A stretch of 64,000 nucleotides of DNA from Sipunculus nudus (taxonomy: Eukaryota; Annelida; Sipuncula; Golfingiida; Sipunculidae). A program made the translations under genes and the position numbers. The notes beneath the pieces were generated by a model, which was not told the origin of the DNA, searched no databases, and saw only the letters and a program-made list of their open reading frames with translations. The stretch lies in contig CM049321.1 in assembly GCA_026874595.1 (NCBI GenBank), positions 60,479 through 124,478 of the forward strand. Direction: 5' to 3'. The stretch's first letter is position 1. Every line of letters begins with the position of its first letter. Shown piece by piece: positions 1-11,365 of this stretch.

Positions 1-410
1 AACCCTAACCCTAACCCTAACCCTAACCCTAACCCTAACCCTAACCCTAACCCTAACCCTAACCCTAACCCTAACCCTAACCCTAACCCTAACCCTAACC
101 CTAACCCTAACCCTAACCCTAACCCTAACCCTAACCCTAACCCTAACCCTAACCCTAACCCTAACCCTAACCCTAACCCTAACCCTAACCCTAACCCTAA
201 CCCTAACCCTAACCCTAACCCTAACCCTAACCCTAACCCTAACCCTAACCCTAACCCTAACCCTAACCCTAACCCTAACCCTAACCCTAACCCTAACCCT
301 AACCCTAACCCTAACCCTAACCCTAACCCTAACCCTAACCCTAACCCTAACCCTAACCCTAACCCTAACCCTAACCCTAACCCTAACCCTAACCCTAACC
401 CTAACCCTAA

Positions 411-442
<32 letters not shown>

Positions 443-508
443 TAACCCTAACCCTAACCTAACCCTAACCCTAACCTAACCCTAACCCTAACCCTAACCT
501 AACCCTAA

Positions 509-540
<32 letters not shown>

Positions 541-586
541 TAACCCTAACCCTAACCTAACCCTAACCCTAACCCTAACCCTAACC

Positions 587-646
<60 letters not shown>

Positions 647-664
647 CCCTAACCCTAACCCTAA
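1..664 (-). repeat. Terminal telomeric repeat array (TTAGGG)n
   Basis: The + strand reads AACCCT without a break for about 410 bases, some 68 units. It then continues as a degenerate array with CCTAA (one C lost) and CCCTAAA variants to about 664. The G-rich strand is the minus strand, so the chromosome end lies at position 1. A perfect distal part and variant-rich proximal part is the normal pattern for telomerase-maintained ends. Confidence 0.99.
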
Positions 665-2030
665 GTAGACCCGTTCGCTAACCGCTAAGTAATCATTGAA
701 AAAGTTAACAAAACAATTTTTCTCGATCGATTGGCAATTGTGATAATGTTTGAGCTTTTCACCCTATCCTTCTTTTGAGGACAGAAACAGTCTTTTTTCT
801 TCTTTATTTTTCAAAATTCAGACAATTTTGATGAGCCATTTTTTTAAAGGTAACTATTTATAAAGAAATAATAGAGGGTCTGCCCCAAACTGACCACTGG
901 TCAGATCAGTGTTATAATGCCTAAAATTGAAAAAAATAAAATTTCTACTCCTCTGCATAGTTTAAAAGTGGGCGGAAGTTTTTTCTGAATTTCTGGTCAA
1001 GACGGGGTGCCGCCTGACGCTGCTGACCCCACCTTGACCGCCAGGGTTTGACCAAATGGCTTGATACCTAGCTTTTTCAATAAGCTCTCCTAATTTCTTT
1101 ATTTTTCCACTTTTCAGATCCAAACCAATGAAAATTGATGAAACTCATTAACATTGAATGTTAAGAAAAGAGAAAAAAATTTTAACTTGAAAAGTTTTAA
1201 TTTTAATTGAGTTTAATTGCTTAACACTTAAGCGAGCTGTTACCACTTAACCCTCAACTTGGATTTCTAAAATCGCCTTAAAATACCCAAAAAACGCCCA
1301 TATTTGGACTTTTTCTTTCACCTGTCCACTAAGTGAATCGTTCTGAACCCATTTACAGGAATTTAAATTTAAAAAATTTAATATTTAAAAAGTTTAATTT
1401 TTTAAATTTTCATATTCAAATATCTCGTATTTTGCATAAAACTGCTCTTTTGTATATTTCTTTTCTGTAACGTTGTCCATCTACCTGGTTGCCCTGTTCC
1501 TGGTATGCTTGTGTTCGTTTTAAATTATTTTAAATAAAAGTAATTTGCATATTTCATTTTTTTGCATTTTCTACATATTTTGTTGGCCCTGTTGGCTCGC
1601 CGCCCGCATCGCAACGATTTGTTTTGTGACGGTTCGATCAAACTGGTCCATGTCAAATGTTTTCCACCCTTGGACGTTTGAAAATATCATTTGCCTCGTT
1701 TTTTTAAAAGCTTTTAAACAATTAAAATCATGTGAATGCCCCTAACCGCAACCCTAGGGTAAGTTAGGGTAACTTCTGCGTCTCCTATTACAGGGAATCA
1801 CTCGGTTTACGCGTCAGCCCCCCAAAAATTTGAATTCCTTGATTTTTTCTTCATTGTTTAAACACGTCTCGACACTTCAGACTTTATTTGTTTTCAATTT
1901 AAAAACATAACCCTAGTTTATAAAATATAACCACTTAGCTGTTTACGTCAACACTTAGGCACAGGCGACACCTGTCGGATCTCCTCCTCTGCCTGAGCGC
2001 AGGCGCCACCGGTCGGAATTTTACTGTCAA
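665..2030. other. Telomere-adjacent AT-rich spacer
   Basis: No coding region is supported. The stretch is AT-rich with isolated GC-richer patches near 990-1050 and 1960-2010, and the first few ACTTAAG-type words appear around 1225-1250. The one open frame at 1545-1745 has no recognisable domain and no start context. Confidence 0.6.
1742..1772. repeat. Head-to-head telomere-like mini-cluster
   Basis: The sequence contains CTAACC, then ACCCTAGGGT, then TTAGGGT. A C-strand-type telomere unit therefore abuts G-strand-type units through a CCCTAGGG palindrome. It is about 1.1 kb inside the terminal array and very short. Confidence 0.5.
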
Positions 2031-4047
2031 AATGAAAAAAAAAAACTTAAAAATGGCATATTTAAGAAACAAGCTCAATAAACCACTTAAAGGTTACACT
2101 TAAGGACAAGACTTAAAACAGGACGACAAAAATTTCAAAGTCCCTAACACTTAATAAAACCTACCATATAACCACTTAATTCTCGAGAAGACTTAATAAC
2201 ACTTAGGATATATGGAAGGATGGAATATATAAAAAAAAATCCAAAATCCCTAACACTTAATGAAACTTAGCATATAACCACTCAATACTCAATAACACTT
2301 AGTAATGCTTAAGAAACTTGCATGAATCCAAGTATACGGCTAAGCTTTATCTTGATAACACTTAATAAGACTTAATAACGACTCTTAACGACAACACATG
2401 CCGACACTCAACAGCACCAAGTCTTGAAAGATGGAATATGTGAAAAAACAATTGTTAAGTGTTGCTTTTTACACTTAAACATAGTGTTGTTTCTGGAGAC
2501 TTAAGTTTAAGTGTTGTGTTACGTGTTAAAAATAACACTTAAGAACGCTTTACATTAAGTGGTGTTCTTAAGTGTTAGCATAAGTGTTATAGAATAACAC
2601 TTACGAAATTGTTGGAGGGGCATTTTGAAAAAATTCAAGGCTGCTGTTAGATATAACACATACGCTAACACTTAAGCCCTTTATAGGTGTAGGTATGTAT
2701 ATATGTCTTGCCGAAATCATCTAGATAATAATGTATGGTTTTCAATGTAATGGGTGACCGGCAAGACGTGCTTTGGGAGCTTCATCTTCGTTATTATGAA
2801 ATACCTCGTAATTGTGAAATACACCGTTATTATGAAATACCTCATTAGGTGTTTAATTATTCACATTTTGAGAGATAATTGTTTATTCTATGGGGATTTG
2901 CAAAATGGTACGGGATTGAAAGTATTTCGTTAATTGATCTGAAATTATTAAGGTCTCTTCAACAAAACTTAAAAGAAATCTGACGGCGGGTTCTCATTCT
3001 GTGAACTCAAATCGGGATTATATTAAGTGCCTGTAATCTGCTGAAATTTTGCTATTTTTTAAATCTCAATATCTAAGTCTTTAGCCTCTGAAACGGCTGG
3101 TCTCCATTTGGTGAACTTGAATCAAATGACCGCATAATTAAGTCTATTACCGTGGGAATTACTTTTGGAATAACATGGTAAAATTTACAGTGAAATGCCT
3201 ACAGTTTAATTTCATCGATGCAAATAAACAGTTACTTGCCATGGTAAAACAGAGGTAAATACCATGGTATTGTATACACTATTAGAACTCAAAAGTTAAA
3301 TAATTTTGCTATTTTTTAAATCACAATATCTAAGTAAGTATATAGTTTTTTTATTTGAACTCCTCTTTAGCCTCTGAAATGTTGAGGAAAATCTGACGGC
3401 TGGTCTCCATTTGCTGAACTTGAATTGGGCTACAAATTTCAATATCCCTCAAATGACCGCCCCTGGTCTGTGCAATTTAACACTTGACCTTTTCCATTTA
3501 ACACTTGGTCGTTTAAACTTCAATTTTAATTAAATTTCATAAAAAAATTGAGCTTTAGTGTACACTTATAAGCGTGATAAAATGATACAAAAAATGAAAA
3601 AAAAAGCAAACCAAAACTGCAAAAATAACACGTAAGCTTAGGTGTTGTCCTGGAGTGTTATGTTAAGTGTTATTTTTTACACTTAAGAATAACACGTAAG
3701 CTTAAGTAACACGTAAGACCACTTAGTCTAACGTGTTCTGTTAAGTGTTGTTTTTTCACACCTAAACGTAAGTGTTATTTCTTTAGAATTAAGTTTAAGT
3801 GTTGTGTTAAGTGTTAAAAAATAACACTTTAAGACGATTAAGTAACCTTACGTGTTATTTTTCTAACACTTAATAGTAAGTGGTGTCCTAAGTGTTATTG
3901 TTTAAAACTTAAGAAAAATAACACGTAAGCTTAAATGGTAAAGAATCAGTAACACGTAAGATCACTTAGGCGTAAAGTGTTGCTTTTTACACTAAACATA
4001 ACACTTAACGATAACACGTAAGTTTATGTGTTATCCTTAAGTGTTAA
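2030..4047. repeat. Subtelomeric field of ACACTTAAG / CTTAAGTGT words
   Basis: Dozens of copies of AACACTTAAG, TAAGTGTTA, ACACGTAAG and close variants occur in both orientations, often joined as the self-complementary ACACTTAAGCTTAAGTGT. They are separated by AT-rich sequence and do not form a fixed-period tandem array. Further clusters occur at 4600-4700, 6460-6830, 7190-7240 and 10500-10740. No coding region is seen. Confidence 0.75.
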
Positions 4048-5289
4048 GTAACAACAACACGTAAGACTAAGTGTTACAGGAGCTAACGTGTTGCGGTTAC
4101 ATAACACTTAAGCTTAAGTTTTATTTAAGCTTAAGTGTTATGTAAAGTGTTAAAAATAAGACTTAAGCACGTTTATGTGTTATTCATTAACATTGACCTT
4201 AACACTTAGGCTAGTGTCTTGTGTTAAGTGTGTTAGAAAACAGAAATTGAAAAATTAAAAGAGGTATTTTAAGACACTAAAGCGCCACCTGGTGGAGTAA
4301 TAATGCCTTTAGTGGGAACTGGATGCTGTCGTTGTACCTCTATATATATTTATATATGTTATATATTTAAATATATCGGTGACATTTATTAGTATGTATA
4401 TATATATATATATATATGTAAAATAAACCGTTTTGGTCTTGTCTGACCGCGTGCAACACCTGTCAGACCTTTTCTCTGTGTGCGTATATATGAAATTTTA
4501 CTTTAAATTTAAATTTCATCAGAAAATAAACTTTCGCGTACACCTATACTTTCAACAGCGACCTGTCGGTAAAACGTGATGAAATGATACAAAAAATGAA
4601 AAAAACTGTACAAACAAATGACACATTTAAGAAATCAACCCTTAAACCACTTAACGGTTAACACTTAACGACAAGGCTTAATGATAAATTATAACACTTA
4701 AGGACGGGACGTCAGGAGATATTGGACGTTTAGTCCATGGCCCAGATAAACCGCTTCCTCATTTTGAAGACTTTTTGTGGTTTTAAAAGAAGTAAGAAGT
4801 GTTAATCCTTGGGCACACTAATTTTTCTGAAAAAATTAGACATTTTTTTCCATATATTTTAGGTACCTGAGGCATACTTTAAGATTTAAGCATATCCCGA
4901 TCTCCGGCCATAAGACAAAATAAACGATCATGAGAGTGTCTTTTGCTTTATAAATTTTTTTATTTTCATTTCAATTAAAATAAATATGATCATAATTTCC
5001 AGGTGTTTCCAAACGGTCAAAAATACGCGCCGACTGTCTGGCTTTTGGCGCGGGCCAGACGGCTTTGTTACACTGTGTCTATTTCTGTCTGGCGCCCTCG
5101 GGGCACCCGGTGTGCTGGCTTGAGCCGAGAGAAATGAGGTCGCTATAACAACGACCCAGATAATATAACAGTCCTGTGTAGTAATCTTTATATCATACCA
5201 TATATAATATTATAAATATAAACACTGGAAAAACATTGTACTTGAATAAATATAACCAAAAATTGGTTTAGAATAAATAAAGAATTGTT
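4048..5289 (+). repeat. Segmental duplication, copy A
   Basis: This block is near-identical by eye to 6658-7815 in direct orientation. Shared landmarks in order are the ACAACACGTAAGACTAAG words, the CTCTATATATATTTATATATG stretch, CCGTTTTGGTCTTGTCTG, a GC-rich patch with TTTGGCGCGGGCCAGACGG, and GGTGTGCTGGCTTGAGCCG. Differences are mostly indels and TA-repeat length. No protein-coding signal is seen in either copy. Confidence 0.85.
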
Positions 5290-6457
5290 TACAGTTTACC
5301 CTTAGTAGGGGTTTGTAATTTCAAAATGTTGTAGTTTGGCAAGTCGTAAACTGGATACGAGTGATCTTGAGGACTAAATATATGTATGCATGTATCATAT
5401 GCCCACGGGGTCCACAATCATTTAAAAATAATATCCTTTTTACATATATTTGAAGCAGAGAGTACCTTAATCTGAATATAAAATAGATCAATTGTAATCT
5501 TTCTTTTTTAAGTATGATCCCAGGCTTCGGCCATAAGACACAATAAACGATCATGTCTTTTGTTCATAGAGTGTCTTTTGCTTTATAATTTTTTTTATTT
5601 TCATTTCAATGTATAGGGCTCTGTTTGAAGGTTTGGGGGAGAAAAAAGTATTTGTTAGTGGAAAACGTGTCAATATTTCTGTGTTTCCTGTATATTGGGT
5701 GACACGAGAATGAAGTTTCTGTGATGAATAGTTTAGAAATGAGAGCCAAAAAGCAAATGTCTTTTATGGTGTATTGGGCTGTATGTGCAAAAAATCAAAA
5801 CTCAGTGTAGGCTGGATTCTAAACCTGTAGGAGTTGGTGCAGCTTTGCTAACAAGGCAAAAAAAAGGGGGTTTAATGTGAAAAAACAAATAATTTAGGGC
5901 CCAGAGAGTGTATTTCAGTGTATTAAATAATGTGTAATATAAAAAAACCCGGGCGGCTCAAAAATTACGTTAAAAGTCGGTTGGGCCAGCCGACATTTTT
6001 CCTGGCTGACAAGCGCCTTAAACCGCATACTCATACGGGGTCAACCCGGTCCACGGGTTAAAAAACAAATGTCTGAAATATTAATTTTTTTTTTAATTTT
6101 GGCCTTTCAAAAGACATTTGAGCCAAAAGGAAAAATTACCAGGGTATTGAATATATATAATAAAGTATTATATCACCAATAATCTTTTTTTTTATTAAAT
6201 AAAAAAATATTTTTCTTGAAAAAAAAATATTTCATATTGAATAAAATATGCTGTCTTTTTTCTGGTTCCGAACAAACAAAACACACTCGTAAAATAGCGA
6301 TAAATATCATGGTAAAATACAGATGAATGCTCGGTCAAACAACAATTTAATATCATGTAAAAATACAGTTTAATAACATATAAAAATCCAGTCAATTGCA
6401 TTGGTGAAAGACAGTTAAATACCATAGTAAAAATAGAGTTAAATAATACCCTTAATT
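5290..6457. other. Spacer between duplicated blocks
   Basis: AT-rich sequence. 5505-5615 repeats part of the duplicated block (GGCCATAAGACA, AATAAACGATCATG, GTGTCTTTTGCTTTATAA), so it is a third, partial copy. The remainder has homopolymer runs and a GC patch near 5950-6055. No gene is seen. Confidence 0.5.
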
Positions 6458-6657
6458 GCCTATTAATGACACTTGGCATATAACGAATTAATATTTGATA
6501 ACACTTATTAACACTTAGCTTATAAAGACTTAATATTTGATAACACTTAATAACACTTAGCATATAACACTTAATACTTGATAACACTTAATAACACTTT
6601 GCTTTTAACACTTAAGGTTAAGTGTTATGTAGCAACAACACGTAAGCTTAAGTGTTA
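6458..6657. repeat. ACACTTAATAACACTTAG tandem words
   Basis: Repeated TGATAACACTTAATAACACTTAGC units lead directly into segmental copy B. The open frame on the minus strand here (6195-6587) is a by-product of the repeat. Confidence 0.65.
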
Positions 6658-7815
6658 AGTAACAACAACACGTAAGACTAAGTGTTACAGGAGCTTAACA
6701 CTTAAGCCGACAACACTTAAGCTTAAGTTTTATTTAAGCTTAAGTGTTATGTAAAGTGTTAAAAATAAGACTTAAGCACACTTAGGCTAGTGTCTTGTGT
6801 TAAGTGTTATTCTTAAGTGTTAGAAAACAGAAATTGAAAAATTAAAAGAGGTATTATTTGTTGTACCTCTATATATATTTATATATGTTATATATTTAAA
6901 TATATCGGTGACATTTATTAGTATGTATATATATATATATGTAAAATAAACCGTTTTGGTCTTGTCTGTCCGCGTGCAACACCTGTCAGACCTTTTCTCT
7001 GTGTGCGTATATATGAAATTTTACTTTAAATTTAAATTTGAATTAAATTTCATCAGAAAATAAACTTTCGCGTACACCTATACTTTCAACAGCGACCTGT
7101 CGGTAAAACGTGATGAAATGATACAAAAAATGAAAAACACTGTACAAACAAATGGCACATTTAAGAAATCAGCCCTTAAACCACTTAACGGTTAACACTT
7201 AACGACAAGGCTTAACGATAAATTATAACACTTAAGGACGGGGCTTCCTCATTTTGAAGACTTTTTTACATCAATGATATATAATGTGGTTTTAAAAGAA
7301 GTAAGAAGTGTTAATCCTTGGGCACACTAATTTTTCTGAAAATTAGACATTTTTTCACATATATATTAGGTACCCGAGGCATACTTTAAGATTTAAGCAT
7401 ATCCCGATCTCCATCCATAAGACAAAATAAACGATCATGTCTTTTTTTGCTTTATAAATTTTTTTATTTTCATTTCAATTAAAATAAATATGATCATAAT
7501 TTCCAGGTGTTTCCAAACGGTCAAAAATATGCGCCGACTGTCTGGCTTTTGGCGCGGGCCAGACGGCTTTGTTACACTGTGTCTATTTCTGTCTGGGCCC
7601 TCGGGGCACCCGGTGTGCTGGCTTGAGCCGAGAGAAATGAGGTCGCTATAGCAACGACCTAGATAATATAACAGTCCTGTGTAGTAATCTTTATAACTTC
7701 CTTCATCATACCGTATATATTATAAATATAAACACTGGAAAAACATTTTACTTGAATAAATATAACCAAAAATTGGTTAAAAATACAAACCTTTAGAATA
7801 AATAAAGAATTGTTG
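6658..7815 (+). repeat. Segmental duplication, copy B
   Basis: Direct repeat of 4048-5289 with the same landmark order, ending in AATAAATAAAGAATTGTT. It lacks a short internal stretch present in copy A near 4700-4745 and has a shorter TA run. The two copies lie about 2.6 kb apart start to start, which suggests local duplication or exchange between chromosome ends. Confidence 0.85.
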
Positions 7816-8496
7816 TCACCCGTTATGTTATGTTTTTTGGGTTAGAAAAGGTGGCTTGGCGGGATGTCGCATTACCTAACTTTGACATGTATTATTGTAT
7901 TAAAAAATGGTCTCAGACGTAAATTATCCTTCCCTTTTTGTTAATCTACATGAAACAATAGTAATTGACAATCATATGAATGTGGTGCGCAAACTCAGAA
8001 ATGGTTATTGTCCATGCCGCCGGGGGGCATCCTTGGCTTAGGCCTACCCTTCTAAAAAATTTCAGACTTGTGTTTGTTTTCATTCACTGAATCTCATTGG
8101 CATTCGACACAGGGAATAAAGATCACACCACGGCAGGTCGGGGCTGGTGAAAAATTGTCAACATTAAGAGTTATATAGGAGGTTGGGGGTTCGAATCCGC
8201 GGCGGGGAATGGTTTACTTTTTTTCCTTTTTTTCCACCTTTTTATATTTAAAATACTGCGTTTACGTTATGTATATTATTTCATAATTCCTGGCGGTTTC
8301 TTGGTAATTTATGAATGGTAAATCAATTAATGAGGCCAATTAGATGAAAGGTGTGCGAGCTAAGAAACAGTTACTGTTCCTGCCACCAGGGGGCGACCCA
8401 GGCTTATGGGCCAGAAGACCGGCTGGACCCATTTGGTGAAAATAACGGGTCCAAATGAAAGGGATTTTAACAGATCAACAACCCTGGGTCCAACCC
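7816..8496. other. Spacer with an isolated B-box-like motif
   Basis: GGTTCGAATCC at 8188-8198 matches the RNA polymerase III B box and sits in a GC-richer patch. No convincing A box or cloverleaf can be drawn upstream, so at most it is a SINE or tRNA relic. No coding region is seen in the rest. Confidence 0.35.
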
Positions 8497-8660
8497 CGTT
8501 AAAACGATCGACCTGGTTATAATGTCCAACCTCGTTAAAATGATCAACCTGGTTAAAATGAACAATGTGGTTAAAATGAACAACATGGTTAGAATGAACA
8601 ACCTCGTTTTAATGTCCAACCTCGTTATAATGTACAACCTCGTTATACTGTTCAAGTTTT
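8497..8660. repeat. 18-bp minisatellite
   Basis: About nine units of an 18-bp word close to ACAACCTGGTTAAAATGA, varying to CTCGTTATAATG. Because 18 is a multiple of three, the minus strand stays open and gives an artefactual LFILTR hexapeptide repeat. I do not treat that frame as a gene. Confidence 0.8.
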
Positions 8661-9130
8661 GCCGTGCTTGAACCAACGTACGCAAACTCGTAGGCAAATA
8701 TATATATATATATATATATGTATATAATATATATGTACTATAAAAGAATATTGAGGCCAGTCAGGCAAAATAGTTAATGTTCCTGCCACCAGAGGGCGAC
8801 CTAGGCTTATCAGCTTGTGTCCAAATGAACGGGATTTTAACAGATAACCCTTGTGTTTGTCGGACTAGTATCTCTCTCCATATATATATATATATACATA
8901 TGTATAGTTATATACTCCTGTGTAGTTTTACATTAAATTTTAATTAAAATTTGGTCAAGGTGGCCCAAAAAGCCAGGATCCGAGTATACAAACAGCATTG
9001 TAACATTTATTGTTTTTTTAATTAATTATTAATTATTTATGTCTTTTGGAAACACACATCCTGTTGAAAAAAGACCTTTTTTGAATAGCGTGATTGATTT
9101 TTTAAAGAGTTTGTGTTAAGTGTTATCTAC
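8661..9130. other. AT-rich spacer with TA microsatellites
   Basis: Contains TA runs near 8698-8720 and 8880-8896. The phrase GGCCCAAAAAGCCAGGAT near 8961 recurs slightly changed near 9846, linking it to the flanks of the following tandem repeat. No gene is seen. Confidence 0.5.
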
Positions 9131-9830
9131 TAACCCTTAGGTAGGTTAACAGTGAACTGTAGAAAAAGCCGGTTATTTCCAAAAGTTTTCAAATTAAATT
9201 TTCAAAACTTGTGTCCCACGGCCCAGTTTACTGCTTCTCGTCATATTATGCCGTTATATATATAAATATATATATATATATATACATAAATATATATATA
9301 TATATATATATTCACACCCACATAACTACTCATGTAAGAACAAATTCACGTTGAAACGCAGCGACCCCTGGCGGACAGATGGTAATCGAAAGTCGATACG
9401 CTGGTCAATAAGTGGTATTCTAACCCTTAGGTAGGTTAACAGGGAAATTTAGAAAAAATCGTTTATTTTCAAAAGTTTTCAATTTAATTTTTCAAAACTT
9501 GTGTCCCACGGTCCAGTTTACTGTTTCTCGTCATATTATGCCGTTATATATATAAATATATATATATATATATACATAAATATATATATATATATATTCA
9601 CACCCACATAACTACTCATGTAAGAACAAATTCACGTTGAAACGCAGCGACCCCTGGCGGACAGATGGTAATCGAAAGTCGATACGCTGGTCAATAAGTG
9701 GTATTCTAACCCTTAGGTAGGTTAACAGGGAAATTTAGAAAAAATCGTTTATTTTCAAAAGTTTTCAATTTAATTTTTCAAAACTTGTGTCCCACGGTCC
9801 AGTTTACTGCTTCTCGTCAAATTATGACGT
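9131..9830 (+). repeat. ~288-bp tandem repeat, 2.4 copies
   Basis: Units start with TAACCCTTAGGTAGGTTAAC at 9131, 9421 and 9707, giving periods of 290 and 286. Each holds GTGTCCCACGG, CAGTTTACTG, a TATATAAATATA stretch and CGCAGCGACCCCTGGCGGAC. The last copy stops after the TCTCGTCA phrase at about 9827. Confidence 0.9.
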
Positions 9831-10752
9831 TTGTTGGTCAAGGTTGCCCAAAAAGCCAGGATTTTGCGGAGTTTTTAAAAATTAATTTTTTTTAATTTAA
9901 TTTTCAAAATCTGTCCAAGTGTACAAAAAGTTTACAGTATATCTGTTTAGTATTTTAAATTTTTAATTCAACTATACTGTCAGTCGCGCCCCCTGCCGTT
10001 AAGTGTTGGGTAACGCCTTAACCTGTGGTCAGTGGAACCGGTCAGCCGCGTGTGGGCGAACCCTCTGTCTCCCCTACGTTTTGGAGCCTAAGTAAACCAG
10101 GGGGTTTGCCCACTCTCCCTCTCCCTCTCCGCCCACAATGGCCGCCGGCTGACCGTATGGGGGCGGCCATCTCTACCGTAAAGCCTTTATTTCAATCGGC
10201 CTTGACCGGTCAGATGGGGTCAAACTTTTATAAATTCTGTTAAAATTCAAATTTTCCATAAAAATGTGCGCTTTTATTTTTTTGGGGTCAAGAATTGTCC
10301 ACTGCACCTAACCCTGTACACTGTAGCCTCGCTAATGACCTCTGGTCATTGTGATTGACCAATATATGTTTTTGACTTAGCCAACACCTAAGCAGAAGTG
10401 TCCTAACCCTGGAATTTAGTGCCAGCGATGGCCGCAGTGGTCAATGGGGGGCGCCACCTTCCGGTATCATTTTGCCCCGAAAAATTTAAAATTTGTTAAG
10501 TAAATTTAAGTAAGTCAACTTAATCGGCTGCTTAAGCAGTAAGTCATTTGAGTTATATCCTGTGTAAGTGTTGAAAATTTTGCTTAAGCAGTGTGATAAC
10601 CCAGGGTTAGTATAGGGGTGTTTCGTGGTTAGCGTTTTAACACGTTAGTCTAAGTGTCGCATACTTAAGCAAGTCACTTAAGACCAAAACCCACTTAAGG
10701 CTCCCCTAAGTCTTGTTAAGTTGTGTCTAAGTGGTGACTAACGTCCGGTATC
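9831..10752. other. GC-richer subtelomeric spacer
   Basis: The region 9980-10460 is clearly richer in GC than its surroundings, and 10500-10740 contains more CTTAAG/ACTTAAG words (AAGCAGTAAGTC, ACTTAAGACC). The + frame at 10025-10243 has no domain or start context that I trust. It ends at the interstitial telomeric array. Confidence 0.5.
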
Positions 10753-10888
10753 TAACCCTAACCCTAACCCTAAAAACCCTAACCCTAAAAACCCTAACCC
10801 TAACCCTAACCCTAAACCCTAAAACCCTAACCTAACCCTAACCCTAACCCTAACCAAAACCTAACTACTAAAACCTAACCCTAATCAA

Positions 10889-10927
<39 letters not shown>

Positions 10928-11001
10928 CCCTAACCCTAACCCTAACCCTAACCCTAACCCAAAACCCTAACCCTAACCCTAACCCTAACCCTAACCCTAA
11001 C
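10753..11001 (-). repeat. Interstitial telomeric repeat array
   Basis: About 250 bases of CCCTAA repeats, interrupted by CCCTAAAAA and AACCAAAAC variants in the first half and nearly perfect in the second half. The orientation is the same as the terminal array. It marks the inner edge of the subtelomeric block and looks like an old chromosome end onto which the outer ~10 kb was added. Confidence 0.97.
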
Positions 11002-11365
11002 ATGTACTTAAAAATTATTTGCGAAAAAGTGTTATTTATATTTATTATTGATTGATATTTGTATTATGCATGCACTTATAGTATAAAATATTCTATCATT
11101 TACAGTGGGTGTGTTTGTGATTACTCTTAATTCTGATGTTTTAGTGTACCTACTCACTCTTAATGCTCTTCTTAGGTTTTGTTTGTTGAACTTCCATTTA
11201 ATACAAGTGCATCTTTGCTACACTTAAGAAAGTCATGAGAGTAGATAATTATTGTGTCCACATTTGTGACTCGAGAAATTCTATTTCTGGTATCTTTTAA
11301 TCCTTCAGCCTTTTCAATGAAGTCCTGAGCTTTTTTGCGAATGGCTTCCCAGTCAAGACGTGAGC
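11002..11365. other. Short AT-rich spacer
   Basis: Unremarkable AT-rich sequence between the interstitial telomeric array and the satellite. No gene, RNA or repeat is seen. Confidence 0.5.

Noticed and set aside
8188-8198. Functional tRNA gene at the isolated B box
   Set aside because: No A box or foldable cloverleaf precedes it.
8467-8697. Hexapeptide-repeat protein on the minus strand
   Set aside because: Explained fully by an 18-bp minisatellite; there is no start context or flanking coding signal.
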